DNA of 13,358 nucleotides. Source: DATEUP01 sp035283065. Its GTDB lineage: Archaea; Thermoplasmatota; DTKX01; DATEUP01. The notes under the pieces are model-generated. The model did not search any database. It was not told where the DNA came from and saw only the letters and a list, made by a program, of their open reading frames with translations. The stretch is from the NCBI GenBank assembly GCA_035283065.1, contig DATEUP010000079.1:1-13358 (forward strand), in the 5' to 3' direction. Positions 1 to 6,381 of the stretch are shown here, piece after piece; position 1 is the stretch's first letter; each line of letters starts with the position of its first letter. Both the position numbers and the translations under genes were made by a program.

Positions 1-2
1 CC

Positions 3-356
3 CTGAGAATCCTCGAGCACGCGAAAGCCGCCCTCGAGGCGCTTGACGTCGACGCGATCGTTGCGCTCTATGCCGACGACGCGGAACTCCGCGACGCCTC
101 GACGGGCGAGTCGTTCCGTGGCTCCGAACGGATTCGGCGCATGTTCCTCGAACTCTTCTCGGCGCCCGGCGCAGAGTTTGCGCACGTGAGCGTTCGAGAG
201 GGGCCCGCCTGGGGAGTTATCGAGTGGACCTGGTCCTCCAAAACGAAGGGCTCGGATAAGCCGTTACGCATCCGGGGTGTTTCGGTCCTCGAGCTGGCCG
301 AAAACAAGGTTGTACGCGAGACGTTCTACTACGACCCCCGCTCGTCGAGCCGGTGA
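3..356 (+). CDS. SnoaL/NTF2-like family protein (5' end outside window)
   Basis: The reading frame is open from the first bases of the window, so this is the C-terminal part of a gene that begins upstream. The visible 117 residues start with a helical stretch ('ALEALDVDAIVALYADDAEL'), which is the usual opening of SnoaL-like/steroid delta-isomerase-like domains. A helix ('GSERIRRMFLELF') follows, then beta strands ending in 'VVRETFYYDP', the typical last strand of this cone-shaped fold. Such domains bind small hydrophobic ligands or act as isomerases/hydrolases, and the substrate cannot be read from the sequence. An internal ATG at 141 lies inside the domain and is unlikely to be the start. 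The gene is convergent with the acyl-CoA dehydrogenase gene, 54 bp away. The family call is fairly safe; no specific function is claimed. Confidence 0.75.
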   Translation: MRILEHAKAALEALDVDAIVALYADDAELRDASTGESFRGSERIRRMFLELFSAPGAEFAHVSVREGPAWGVIEWTWSSKTKGSDKPLRIRGVSVLELAENKVVRETFYYDPRSSSR

Positions 357-382
357 GCCCCGCGAGGCTCGAACGGAGCACC

Positions 383-409
383 CTTGCCCCTGGCCGAGGG
401 AGGCGCAAG
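383..409. terminator. Hairpin between convergent genes, possible bidirectional terminator
   Basis: CTTGC (383-387) pairs with GCAAG (405-409). After one C/C mismatch, CCT (389-391) pairs with AGG (401-403), leaving a 9-nt loop. It occupies the 54-bp gap between the stop of the SnoaL-like gene and the stop of the convergent acyl-CoA dehydrogenase gene. There is no U-tract, so termination is only inferred from position. Confidence 0.3.
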
Positions 410-410
410 C

Positions 411-1580
411 TCAGTCGACCCCGTGCAGCAACTTCGACCCGACAACTTCGCGCAGAATCTCGCTTGTCCCCTCATAGACCCGAAGCGCCCGGATCTCCCG
501 GTACATCTGCGCCGTCACCGAATCGCGCACGGCCCCCGCAGCCCCGTGCACCTGCAGCGCCGTGTCGACAAGCCGCTGCGCGGTCTCCGTTGCGAAGAGC
601 TTGGCTTCGGCGGCCTCCGTGCTCACGCGCTCCTGGCCCTGGTCCTTGAGCCACGCGGCCCTGTACGTAAGGAGTCTCGACGCCCGCAGCGCCACGGCCC
701 CATCGGCGAGCATCCACCGGACACCCTGGTGCTGGCCGATCGGCTGTCCGAAGGTCCGGCGTGCCTTGGCCCGTTTCACGGCCTCATCGAGCGCGCGCCG
801 CCCGACCCCGCAGGCTGCGGCGGCAACGGTAGGCCGGAGGGAATCGAGCGTCCGCATGGCGGTGTAGAACCCCTCGTTCTCCTTGCCGAGCAGGTCCTCC
901 TCGCGGAGTTTCACGTCCTTGAACTTCAAGACCCCGATCGGCAGGTTTGCGAGCATCCGCTGGGGCTCAACCTTGAGCCCGCGCTTTCCGGCCCTCACGA
1001 GGAACGCGCTGATCCCCCGGTGGCCGGCGTCCGGCTTCGTCTTCGCGAAGACCGTGTAGATGTCCGCGATCCCGGCGTTCGAAATGTACATCTTGGAGCC
1101 GCTCAGCGTCCACCCCCGCGCCGTTCGCGTCGCGCGGGTCTTGATCGCGCCCACATCGCTCCCGGCCTCCGGTTCGGTTAGGGCGAAGGCCGTGATCATC
1201 CGCCCGCTCGAGGCCTGGGGCAGCCACTCGCGCTTCTGCTCCTCGCTCCCGGCAATCGCGATCGGGATTGCGCCAAGCCCCTGCACGGCAAACGCGGAAT
1301 GCGAGATCGCGCTCGCGTAGGCGATCCCCTCACGCGCGGCGACCATCGCGCGGTGGTCGATCGCCGCGGAGGCCCCGCCGTACGCCTTCGGGACGAGAAG
1401 CTTGAGGAGCCCTTCGGAGGCCAGGATTCTCACGGCCTTCCGCGACGCCTCGTCGCGGTCCTCCTCGGCCGCCTCGTTGAGCGGTTCAAGACGTTTCAGC
1501 GCCATTGTGCGGCAGCGCGCAAGGAGCTTGTCGTGCCGCGGCTCGAGGAACGGCGCCCCCGAATCGTCAGCGATGGCCAT
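411..1580 (-). CDS. Acyl-CoA dehydrogenase
   Basis: A 389-aa FAD-dependent acyl-CoA dehydrogenase of normal family length. It introduces the alpha,beta double bond into an acyl-CoA and passes electrons to an electron-transfer flavoprotein. The N-terminal helical domain is followed by the family signature 'FALTEPEAGSD' (132-142), the beta domain ('YISNAG'), then the C-terminal helical domain with 'RRTFGQPIG' (274-282) and 'QVHGAAG' (343-349). Glu370 in 'VYEGTSE' sits where the catalytic base lies in medium/short-chain members. The ATG at 1580 is preceded by GGAGAG, which begins right after the stop codon of the upstream crotonase gene (12-bp gap), so the two are probably co-translated. It is the last gene of the SDR-RidA-crotonase-ACAD operon. 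Chain length or branched-chain specificity cannot be told from sequence alone. Confidence 0.95.
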   Translation of the reverse strand: MAIADDSGAPFLEPRHDKLLARCRTMALKRLEPLNEAAEEDRDEASRKAVRILASEGLLKLLVPKAYGGASAAIDHRAMVAAREGIAYASAISHSAFAVQGLGAIPIAIAGSEEQKREWLPQASSGRMITAFALTEPEAGSDVGAIKTRATRTARGWTLSGSKMYISNAGIADIYTVFAKTKPDAGHRGISAFLVRAGKRGLKVEPQRMLANLPIGVLKFKDVKLREEDLLGKENEGFYTAMRTLDSLRPTVAAAACGVGRRALDEAVKRAKARRTFGQPIGQHQGVRWMLADGAVALRASRLLTYRAAWLKDQGQERVSTEAAEAKLFATETAQRLVDTALQVHGAAGAVRDSVTAQMYREIRALRVYEGTSEILREVVGSKLLHGVD

Positions 1581-1592
1581 CTCGAGCTCTCC

Positions 1593-2411
1593 TCACGCGA
1601 ACTTCGCGGGCCGCTTCTCCTTGAAAGCGCGGTAGGCCTCTTTGAAGTCTGGGTGGAGCGCGAGGTCGGCCTGCACCTTCGCGTCGTGGTCGAGCGCTTC
1701 CGTTATCGACATGGGGAACTCGCGGTCGATCGTGTGCTTGCTCACGGGGATCCCCACCGCGGGGCCGTCCGCGATCTTGAGGGCCATCTGCCTCGCCTCC
1801 TCCATAAGCCGCTCCTTGGGCACGACCCGGTTGTAAAGGCCCCAGCGCTCCGCGGTCGCCGCGTCGATGAAATCGCCGGTAAGCAGAAGCTCTGTGGCCC
1901 TCCCGAGCCCGATGAGGCGGGGCAAGAGGTGGGACGCGCCCATGTCCGCGGAGGAAAGGCCGGCCTTCACGAAGAGGAAGGCGATCCTCGCTTCCGGGAC
2001 TGCGATCCGCAAGTCCGACCCCACGGCGAGCGCTGCGCCCGCGCCCGCCACCGTCCCGTTCAGGGCCGCGACGATCGGCTGCGGGCAGGCCCGCATGTTG
2101 AGCACGGTCTCGCAGGTCATACGGGTGAAGCCGAGGAGCTCATCGTGGTCCATCCCGACGAGCTTTCCGATGATGTCCTCCACATCGCCGCCGCTGCAGA
2201 AGCCGCGGCCCTCGCCGGTGAGAATCACGGCGCGGATTTGCGCTTGGCTCTCGAGCCACTTGAAGAGGTCCCGCAAACCTGCGTACACTTCGAAGGTGAG
2301 CGCGTTCAGCCGGTCGGGCCGCGCGAGCGTGAAAGTCGCGACCTTCCCGTCGACCTCGAATCGCATCCCCGCGGGCACCTTGGGCATTGGGGGGCCTGCG
2401 GCCTCGGTCAC
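1593..2411 (-). CDS. Enoyl-CoA hydratase/isomerase family protein (crotonase fold, atypical active site)
   Basis: Crotonase-superfamily protein of 272 aa. I chose the GTG at 2411 because GGGGTGA lies just upstream and overlaps the RidA stop codon; an in-frame ATG at 2387 is the alternative. Seen: 'RPDRLNAL' (31-38), the first oxyanion-hole segment 'GFCSGGDVED' (70-79), and the second 'NGTVAGAGAALAVGSD' (118-133). The two glutamates used by classical enoyl-CoA hydratase (rat E144 and E164) align with Ala127 and Lys149, while an Asp (D156, in 'SSADMGAS') lies in the region where several crotonase isomerases and dehalogenases carry their acid/base. It therefore binds an acyl-CoA thioester, but hydration may not be its reaction; an isomerase or other crotonase chemistry is possible. 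It lies between RidA and acyl-CoA dehydrogenase in one operon. Confidence 0.92.
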   Translation of the reverse strand: MTEAAGPPMPKVPAGMRFEVDGKVATFTLARPDRLNALTFEVYAGLRDLFKWLESQAQIRAVILTGEGRGFCSGGDVEDIIGKLVGMDHDELLGFTRMTCETVLNMRACPQPIVAALNGTVAGAGAALAVGSDLRIAVPEARIAFLFVKAGLSSADMGASHLLPRLIGLGRATELLLTGDFIDAATAERWGLYNRVVPKERLMEEARQMALKIADGPAVGIPVSKHTIDREFPMSITEALDHDAKVQADLALHPDFKEAYRAFKEKRPAKFA

Positions 2412-2416
2412 GGCTC

Positions 2417-2821
2417 TCACCCCAACACGGCCACCGCACGGATCTCGACGAGCGTCCCGGGCTCGAAGAGGTCCTTCACGCCGACCACCGTGATTGCCGG
2501 GTAGTCCTTCCCCATTACACGCCGCCACGCGGGTCCGATCGCCTTGCGCGCCCGCCGGTACGCGCCCATGTCCTTCACGAGGACTACCATCTCGACGAGG
2601 TCGTCGGGCGCGCCCCCTTCCGCCTCGAGCACCTCCACGATGTTCTCAAGCGCCTTCTCGAACTGCGCGGCGAACCCCTTCTCCACTTTCCAGGTCCCGT
2701 CGCCCTTCGGCGTTCCCCCGATCTGGCCCGCGATGTGCAGCGTGCTTCCCGCGCGCACGCCGTGCGAGTAGCCGATCGCGGGCCCCAACGACTTCGGGTT
2801 CACCCGCTTCACCTTCACCAT
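2417..2821 (-). CDS. RidA (YjgF/YER057c/UK114) family protein without the catalytic Arg
   Basis: 134 aa, the full length of the family, which forms trimers with active sites between subunits. RidA itself hydrolyses reactive enamine/imine intermediates. Family landmarks are 'HIAGQIGG' (29-36), the helix 'FEKALENIVEVLEAEGG', 'VKDMGAYRRAR' (82-92) and the last strand 'VEIRAVAV' (125-132). E126 fits the conserved Glu of this strand. The Arg that binds the substrate carboxylate in canonical RidA (E. coli R105, in 'PARS') is replaced by Ile110 in 'YPAITVV', so this is one of the non-RidA subgroups and imine deaminase activity is doubtful. The start ATG overlaps the SDR stop (ATGGTGA, 7-bp overlap), so translation is coupled. 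Location between a dehydrogenase and a crotonase suggests a role in acyl-CoA metabolism, which is inference. Confidence 0.92.
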   Translation of the reverse strand: MVKVKRVNPKSLGPAIGYSHGVRAGSTLHIAGQIGGTPKGDGTWKVEKGFAAQFEKALENIVEVLEAEGGAPDDLVEMVVLVKDMGAYRRARKAIGPAWRRVMGKDYPAITVVGVKDLFEPGTLVEIRAVAVLG

Positions 2822-3591
2822 TGCACGCCGCCCCCGTCGATCGTTATGGCCTGCCCGTTGATGTTTCCTGCGGCCTCAGAGCACAGGAAAAGCACCACGT
2901 GTGCGACTTCCTCGGGCGTCGTGAAGCGTCCCTGGGGGCTGAAGCTCTTGAAGCGCTCGTGCATCTCGGCGACGCTCTTGCCCGTTTTTTCCGCCGCGCG
3001 GCGGATGTTTTCCCTCGTAAGCTCCGTGTCCGTGTACCCCGGGCACACGGCATTCACCGTGATCCCCTTCTCCGCGAATTCCGAGGCAAGCGCCCGGGTA
3101 AGCCCGACGGCCGCGTGCTTGCTCGCCGTGTAGGCCGCCGTGTAGGGGGCCCCGACCTTTCCCGCGACGCTCGCCACGACGACGATCCTGCCCCATTTTT
3201 TCTCGAGCATTGGCGGAATCGCCGCTTGCGTCGCGTGGAACGCTCCGTGGAGGTTCACCTGGATGTGGTCGTCCACACTTTGGATCGTCTCCTTGAGGAA
3301 GGGCGCACTCCTGGCCCACCCTGCGTTGTTCACCAGGATGTCCGGAGGGCCCAAGGTCTGCACAATCTCGCGGTACGTATGCGCAACCTGCCCCGCGTCC
3401 GTCACGTCGCACACCGCGTGCATCGCTCGCGCGCCCGTCTCGGTGCAGGCGTCGGCGGTCGCCTGTACCTGGCCCGCGGTCCGGGCCGTGACTGCCACCG
3501 CGCACTTCTCCCGTGCGAGCGCGAGTGCGCAGGCGCGACCGATGCCGCGGCCGCCGCCGGTCACCCAGGCGATGTGGCCCTGCAACCCCAT
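2815..3591 (-). CDS. Short-chain dehydrogenase/reductase, FabG-like
   Basis: A classical SDR of 258 aa from the ATG at 3591. Motifs: the Rossmann glycine motif 'TGGGRGIG' (11-18), the adenine-site Asp62 ('CDVTD'), 'NNAG' (88-91), Asn113, Ser141, and Tyr154/Lys158 in 'YTASK', with the usual 13-residue S-Y spacing. There is no acidic residue at the end of the second strand ('VAVTARTAG'), which favours NADP(H) over NAD(H). The frame is open upstream to 3699, but the extra residues do not look like SDR, and a box A centred near 3618 places the transcription start next to 3591. It is the first gene of the operon with RidA, crotonase and acyl-CoA dehydrogenase. It probably oxidises or reduces a hydroxyacyl/ketoacyl group, for example 3-hydroxyacyl-CoA. 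That substrate is inferred from neighbours only. Confidence 0.93.
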   Translation of the reverse strand: MGLQGHIAWVTGGGRGIGRACALALAREKCAVAVTARTAGQVQATADACTETGARAMHAVCDVTDAGQVAHTYREIVQTLGPPDILVNNAGWARSAPFLKETIQSVDDHIQVNLHGAFHATQAAIPPMLEKKWGRIVVVASVAGKVGAPYTAAYTASKHAAVGLTRALASEFAEKGITVNAVCPGYTDTELTRENIRRAAEKTGKSVAEMHERFKSFSPQGRFTTPEEVAHVVLFLCSEAAGNINGQAITIDGGGVQW

Positions 3592-3612
3592 CAACCCGCG
3601 GAGCGCAATGGA

Positions 3613-3624
3613 CCCTATTAAGGG
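3613..3624 (-). promoter_or_regulatory. Box A (TATA-like) promoter of the acyl-CoA operon
   Basis: On the minus strand this reads CCCTTAATAGGG, an AT core in GC-rich surroundings. Its centre is about 27 nt upstream of the ATG at 3591, the usual archaeal box A to start-site distance. The transcript would thus begin at or next to the ATG and be leaderless, which agrees with the lack of a convincing Shine-Dalgarno sequence there. Confidence 0.5.
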
Positions 3625-3697
3625 CCCACGGTTGGGCGCGTAAGCGCTGGGCGGAGAGCCCCGTGCCAACGCCCTCCTAACTTGCCCAAACCTCGAC

Positions 3698-3705
3698 AAT
3701 ATCTA
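3698..3705 (+). promoter_or_regulatory. Candidate box A for the VOC-hydrolase genes
   Basis: AATATCTA, about 38 nt upstream of the ATG at 3740, would give a leader of roughly 10-12 nt. It lies in the 148-bp divergent region shared with the SDR promoter. No Shine-Dalgarno sequence precedes the ATG. The match to the TATA consensus is only fair. Confidence 0.35.
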
Positions 3706-3739
3706 CCCAAAGCCACTTTCCGGGCACGGTCGAACCCCG

Positions 3740-4378
3740 ATGCCGCCCATCTCCCCCGAAGCCGTCCGCCCGGAACCCAAGCAGGCCCCCCTCAGCCCGG
3801 AGCCGCGGGTGCGGTACACGGGCGTCAACCACATCGCGCTCGCCACGAACCACATGGAGAAGACGGTCCGGTTCTACCGCGACCTCCTGGGTTTCCGCCT
3901 CTCCGCGGCTATGGGGGAGCCCGGGTTCCGACATTACTTCCTCGAGATCGACGAGAAGAACGCGATCGCCTTCTTCGAGTGGCCCGATGTCGAGGAAGTC
4001 CCGCGAAAGCCCCACGGGATGCCAGTCGTCGGGCCCTTCAACTTCGACCACCTCGCCTTCGGCGTCGAGAGCTCGGACGACCTATGGCTCATCAAGGACA
4101 AGCTCGAAGCCGCGGGCTTCGAGGTCTCGGACGCGGTCGACCACGGGATTTGCCATTCGATCTACACGTGGGACCCCAACGGGATTCCCATTGAGTTTGC
4201 CCACAACTACCGCAAGCGCCCCGCCAAGGTCATCGTGGACGACAAAGTCCTCCTCCCGTCCGCAGCCGAGGGGCCTGACCCGCAGCCCGGCAAGTGGCCC
4301 GGAGTCTCGCGGCCCACGCCCAAGCACGAACGAATCGTGCACCCCGGCGTGGGCTCCAACGTCAAGTGGGAAGAATAG
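3740..4378 (+). CDS. VOC (vicinal oxygen chelate) family protein, glyoxalase/extradiol dioxygenase fold
   Basis: 212 aa with one bidomain VOC unit at about residues 26-158: two beta-alpha-beta-beta-beta modules. The four expected metal ligands are visible: His31 ('VNHIAL'), Glu80 ('FFEW'), His104 ('FDHLAF') and Glu152 ('PIEFAHN'). A 2-His/2-Glu set fits glyoxalase-I-type metalloenzymes; extradiol dioxygenases use two His and one Glu, so the exact reaction is open. The N-terminal 25 residues are Pro-rich, and a roughly 50-residue C-terminal tail has no clear domain. The gene is followed after 28 bp by a carboxylesterase-type hydrolase, and such a pair recalls VOC/hydrolase modules in detoxification of quinones or aldehydes. 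Predicted soluble and cytoplasmic. Confidence 0.88.
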   Translation: MPPISPEAVRPEPKQAPLSPEPRVRYTGVNHIALATNHMEKTVRFYRDLLGFRLSAAMGEPGFRHYFLEIDEKNAIAFFEWPDVEEVPRKPHGMPVVGPFNFDHLAFGVESSDDLWLIKDKLEAAGFEVSDAVDHGICHSIYTWDPNGIPIEFAHNYRKRPAKVIVDDKVLLPSAAEGPDPQPGKWPGVSRPTPKHERIVHPGVGSNVKWEE

Positions 4379-4406
4379 CCGCCTGCGGCGAAGGGGGATA
4401 AGCGCC

Positions 4407-5045
4407 CTGGAGAGCGAGACCCTGTTCTACGAGGACATCCCGGGCCGCTCCAGGAACGGCCCACTCCTTGTCCTGCTCCACGGGCGCGGCGCCGACGAGA
4501 ACGACCTTCCGCCGATTGTCGATTACGTGGCGCGCGGGTGGAATGCGGTATCGGTCCGGGCGCCCATCGAATTCCCGATGGGCGGATTCGCCTGGTACGA
4601 GTTCACGCCGACGCTGGGGCCGCAGGAGGAAAGCCTTCGCAAGGCCACCCGAGCACTTCTCGTCACGCTCGAGGACATCCGGGAAGGCCACGCCGAGTCG
4701 CCAACCGTCCTGCTTGGCTTCTCGCAGGGCGCGCTCATGGCGCTCGTGGCTTCAACGGCGCGGCTGCCAAACGTGAAGGGCGTGGCGGCGCTCTCTGGGT
4801 ACCTGCCCAAGGACGACCTCTTGCCGGGGCCCCTGGCGTCCTTGAGGGGGTTCCCCGTGTTCCAGACGCACGCCCGGAACGACTTCATGCTGCCCTTCGT
4901 CTTCGCGGAAGGCGCGCGGGATCGACTGATCAAGGCGGGGGCGGATCTCACCTGGATCGAGCACGAATCCGGACACACGATTCCCTTGGACGCGATGGAT
5001 AGGCTTGGCACATGGCTTGAGCGTGTGGCCAACCTCGCTCCTTGA
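4407..5045 (+). CDS. Alpha/beta hydrolase, carboxylesterase/phospholipase family (probable non-AUG start)
   Basis: A serine hydrolase of about 212 aa, the normal length of this small esterase family. The oxyanion-hole segment 'LVLLHGRGADENDL' (21-34), nucleophile Ser106 in 'GFSQGA', Asp159 ('HARND') and His190 ('ESGHTIP') form a complete catalytic triad. It should hydrolyse carboxylic or thioester bonds of small substrates; members of this family also act as lysophospholipases. The frame has no ATG, GTG or TTG at the expected position. The domain begins within a few residues of a CTG at 4407 that follows GGGGGAT by 7 nt, and I take this as the start; the frame stays open upstream inside the VOC gene. 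Alternatives are an ATA at 4398 or a sequencing error. Probably cotranscribed with the VOC gene. Confidence 0.88.
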   Translation: MESETLFYEDIPGRSRNGPLLVLLHGRGADENDLPPIVDYVARGWNAVSVRAPIEFPMGGFAWYEFTPTLGPQEESLRKATRALLVTLEDIREGHAESPTVLLGFSQGALMALVASTARLPNVKGVAALSGYLPKDDLLPGPLASLRGFPVFQTHARNDFMLPFVFAEGARDRLIKAGADLTWIEHESGHTIPLDAMDRLGTWLERVANLAP

Positions 5046-5094
5046 TTTGCGGCCGGCTCACAGCTGCTTCCCCAAGAAGGCGCAACGCAAAAAC
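5046..5094. terminator. Inter-gene region with inverted repeat and T-tract, possible terminator
   Basis: This 49-bp gap lies between the convergent hydrolase and hypothetical genes. TTTGCG (5046-5051) is the reverse complement of CGCAAA (5086-5091). On the minus strand, a run of five T (5089-5093) follows the stop of the 5095-5739 gene by one base. Short T-tracts act as terminators in Archaea, so termination is plausible, at least for the minus strand. Confidence 0.3.
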
Positions 5095-5739
5095 TCAGGG
5101 CAGGAACCGGACGATTCTGATCGGAAGCGAACGCAGTTCCTGGGGAACCCGTGCGCCCAAGAAGCGCGTCAACTCCTCCCCTACGGGCGCGCCCTCCAGG
5201 GGTGCCGCGTAGGTCCAGACCGCAGTTACCAGAATCGCTGCTTCCATCGGCGGCGCCGCGCCCCGAACAAGGCCCCAATAGCGAGGCCCTGCCTTCTTGC
5301 CGATGCTTAAGAGAAATTCCGTCATCGCCTGGAAGAAAAAAGAGAAATCTGCGTCCGCCAAGAACTGTACATCGCGCCAGATCCATAGCCTGGGCGATGG
5401 TGGGCTGAGGAGCCCCCCACCCCAGAGGACGCTTGACATGGAGGCGAGATTCCGGTCAAGGTCACGTCCAAGGTCCGGATCATCACGAAAGAAATCGTAA
5501 AAACGGTCGAGGAAGGCCTGTTCAGTCCGCGCTTCCTCTCCCCGGATTTCGCAGACACCGCCTCCGCGGCTCTTCCAGCCTCCCTCGAGCTCCATAAGCG
5601 CGACATCAAGAGCGTCCGCACATTGCGGGTCGAAGCGGACGAACGTGAGCAACCCGCATTCGAGCGATTCTCGAAGAACTCGATGGGCGTCTGAATGCTT
5701 TGCGGGCGGAAGGCTGACCAACTCCGCATCGCTAAACAT
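5095..5739 (-). CDS. Hypothetical protein, 214 aa
   Basis: I do not recognise this protein. It starts at an ATG (5739) with no Shine-Dalgarno sequence, runs 214 residues and has a mixed composition compatible with a soluble globular domain. It is rich in Trp and Phe in the middle ('RLWIWRDVQFLADADFSFFF'), has acidic segments ('FFRDDPDLGRDLDRN'), and a hydrophobic stretch ('MEAAILVTAVWTYAAPLEGA') that is too short and polar-flanked to be a sure membrane segment. No catalytic motif is apparent. Its third codon positions look less extreme in GC than the neighbouring housekeeping genes, which may mean recent acquisition or weak expression. It stands alone, convergent with the hydrolase gene and with 146 bp to the JAMM gene downstream end. 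The coding call rests on the long open frame and protein-like sequence. Confidence 0.7.
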   Translation of the reverse strand: MFSDAELVSLPPAKHSDAHRVLRESLECGLLTFVRFDPQCADALDVALMELEGGWKSRGGGVCEIRGEEARTEQAFLDRFYDFFRDDPDLGRDLDRNLASMSSVLWGGGLLSPPSPRLWIWRDVQFLADADFSFFFQAMTEFLLSIGKKAGPRYWGLVRGAAPPMEAAILVTAVWTYAAPLEGAPVGEELTRFLGARVPQELRSLPIRIVRFLP

Positions 5740-5864
5740 TGCCGGAATCCCCGTGAACGAGGACCTGCATCAATCAGGCCAGCGAAAACCTTACCGGCGA
5801 GGGGACAGTCCTCTCACGGCGCAACGGCGGTGGTCGCCGCGTGGCTCGCACGGCTCATCGAAAC

Positions 5865-5881
5865 GGGGGAGAACCTCCCCC
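5865..5881 (-). terminator. Stem-loop after the JAMM gene, candidate terminator
   Basis: GGGGGAG (5865-5871) and CTCCCCC (5875-5881) form a perfect 7-bp stem with a 3-nt loop, 4 bp past the stop codon of the last gene of the IMPase-NADK-JAMM operon. There is no long U-tract after it, so it could equally be a 3'-end stabilising hairpin. The rest of the 5740-5885 gap shows nothing else I can support. Confidence 0.35.
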
Positions 5882-5885
5882 ACGA

Positions 5886-6368
5886 TCACCCAATGACCTC
5901 CAGCTTCCTCCTCTCCCCGCTCACGTCATACGCCCTCCAGGTCCCCGGCGTGAACGGGAAGCCGATGATGATGTGCGTCGTCCCGTGCTTGCCGAAAAGC
6001 TCCCGGTCGGCCTCCGACGGGTTGTAATTCCCGCTCGGGTGCGAGTGCACCGATCCCACAATCTCGGGGTCGGGGGGCAGGTTGAAGAAGCTCATGATCG
6101 CAGAGGTCTCGCCCGAGAGCGTCCCCGGCACGAATACGAGTTCGTAGATCACGCCGTCCCGCGCCCGCATCGTCGCGGCAAACTCGTGCGGCATCGCGTT
6201 TTTCGCCGCGCCGATGATCGTGTCGAGCACGGCCCGCTCGATCGCATGGGCCGACTGCCCAAACGCCATCTTCGAGCGCGCAGTCGAGCGCCTGCGCCCG
6301 CCTTGGAAAGTCGGCAGCGGCGCTTCCTTGGCAAGCTCGGCCGCTTTGTCGATCTTGAGGCGCACCAC
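5886..6368 (-). CDS. JAMM/MPN (JAB1/Mov34) family metalloprotease
   Basis: About 160 aa from a GTG at 6368 (a second GTG follows at 6365), with AGGGGGGA as a good ribosome site in the 13-bp gap after the NAD kinase stop. The complete JAMM zinc motif is present: Glu62 in 'MPHEFAA' and 'HSHPSGNYNPSEAD', giving His108, His110, Ser118 and Asp121 with canonical H-x-H-x7-S-x2-D spacing. Archaeal relatives include isopeptidases that remove SAMP/ubiquitin-like proteins from targets (HvJAMM1-type desampylases), so cleavage of ubiquitin-like conjugates is the likeliest role; this is by family only. A basic N-terminal region of about 33 residues precedes the domain. It ends a tight operon with IMPase and NAD kinase, a link I cannot explain functionally. 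Confidence 0.9.
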   Translation of the reverse strand: MVRLKIDKAAELAKEAPLPTFQGGRRRSTARSKMAFGQSAHAIERAVLDTIIGAAKNAMPHEFAATMRARDGVIYELVFVPGTLSGETSAIMSFFNLPPDPEIVGSVHSHPSGNYNPSEADRELFGKHGTTHIIIGFPFTPGTWRAYDVSGERRKLEVIG

Positions 6369-6381
6369 GCGCTTCCCCCCT

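Noticed and set aside
384..1181. Long plus-strand open frame opposite the acyl-CoA dehydrogenase
   Set aside because: It is an antisense shadow caused by GC-rich codons; its product is Arg/Pro/His-rich without any domain, while the minus strand encodes a full enzyme.
1299..2504. 401-codon plus-strand open frame across ACAD and crotonase
   Set aside because: Antisense to two well-recognised genes and spans their junction; the sequence is low-complexity and Arg-rich.
3592..3699. N-terminal extension of the SDR
   Set aside because: The added 36 residues do not resemble SDR sequence and would place the start upstream of the box A.
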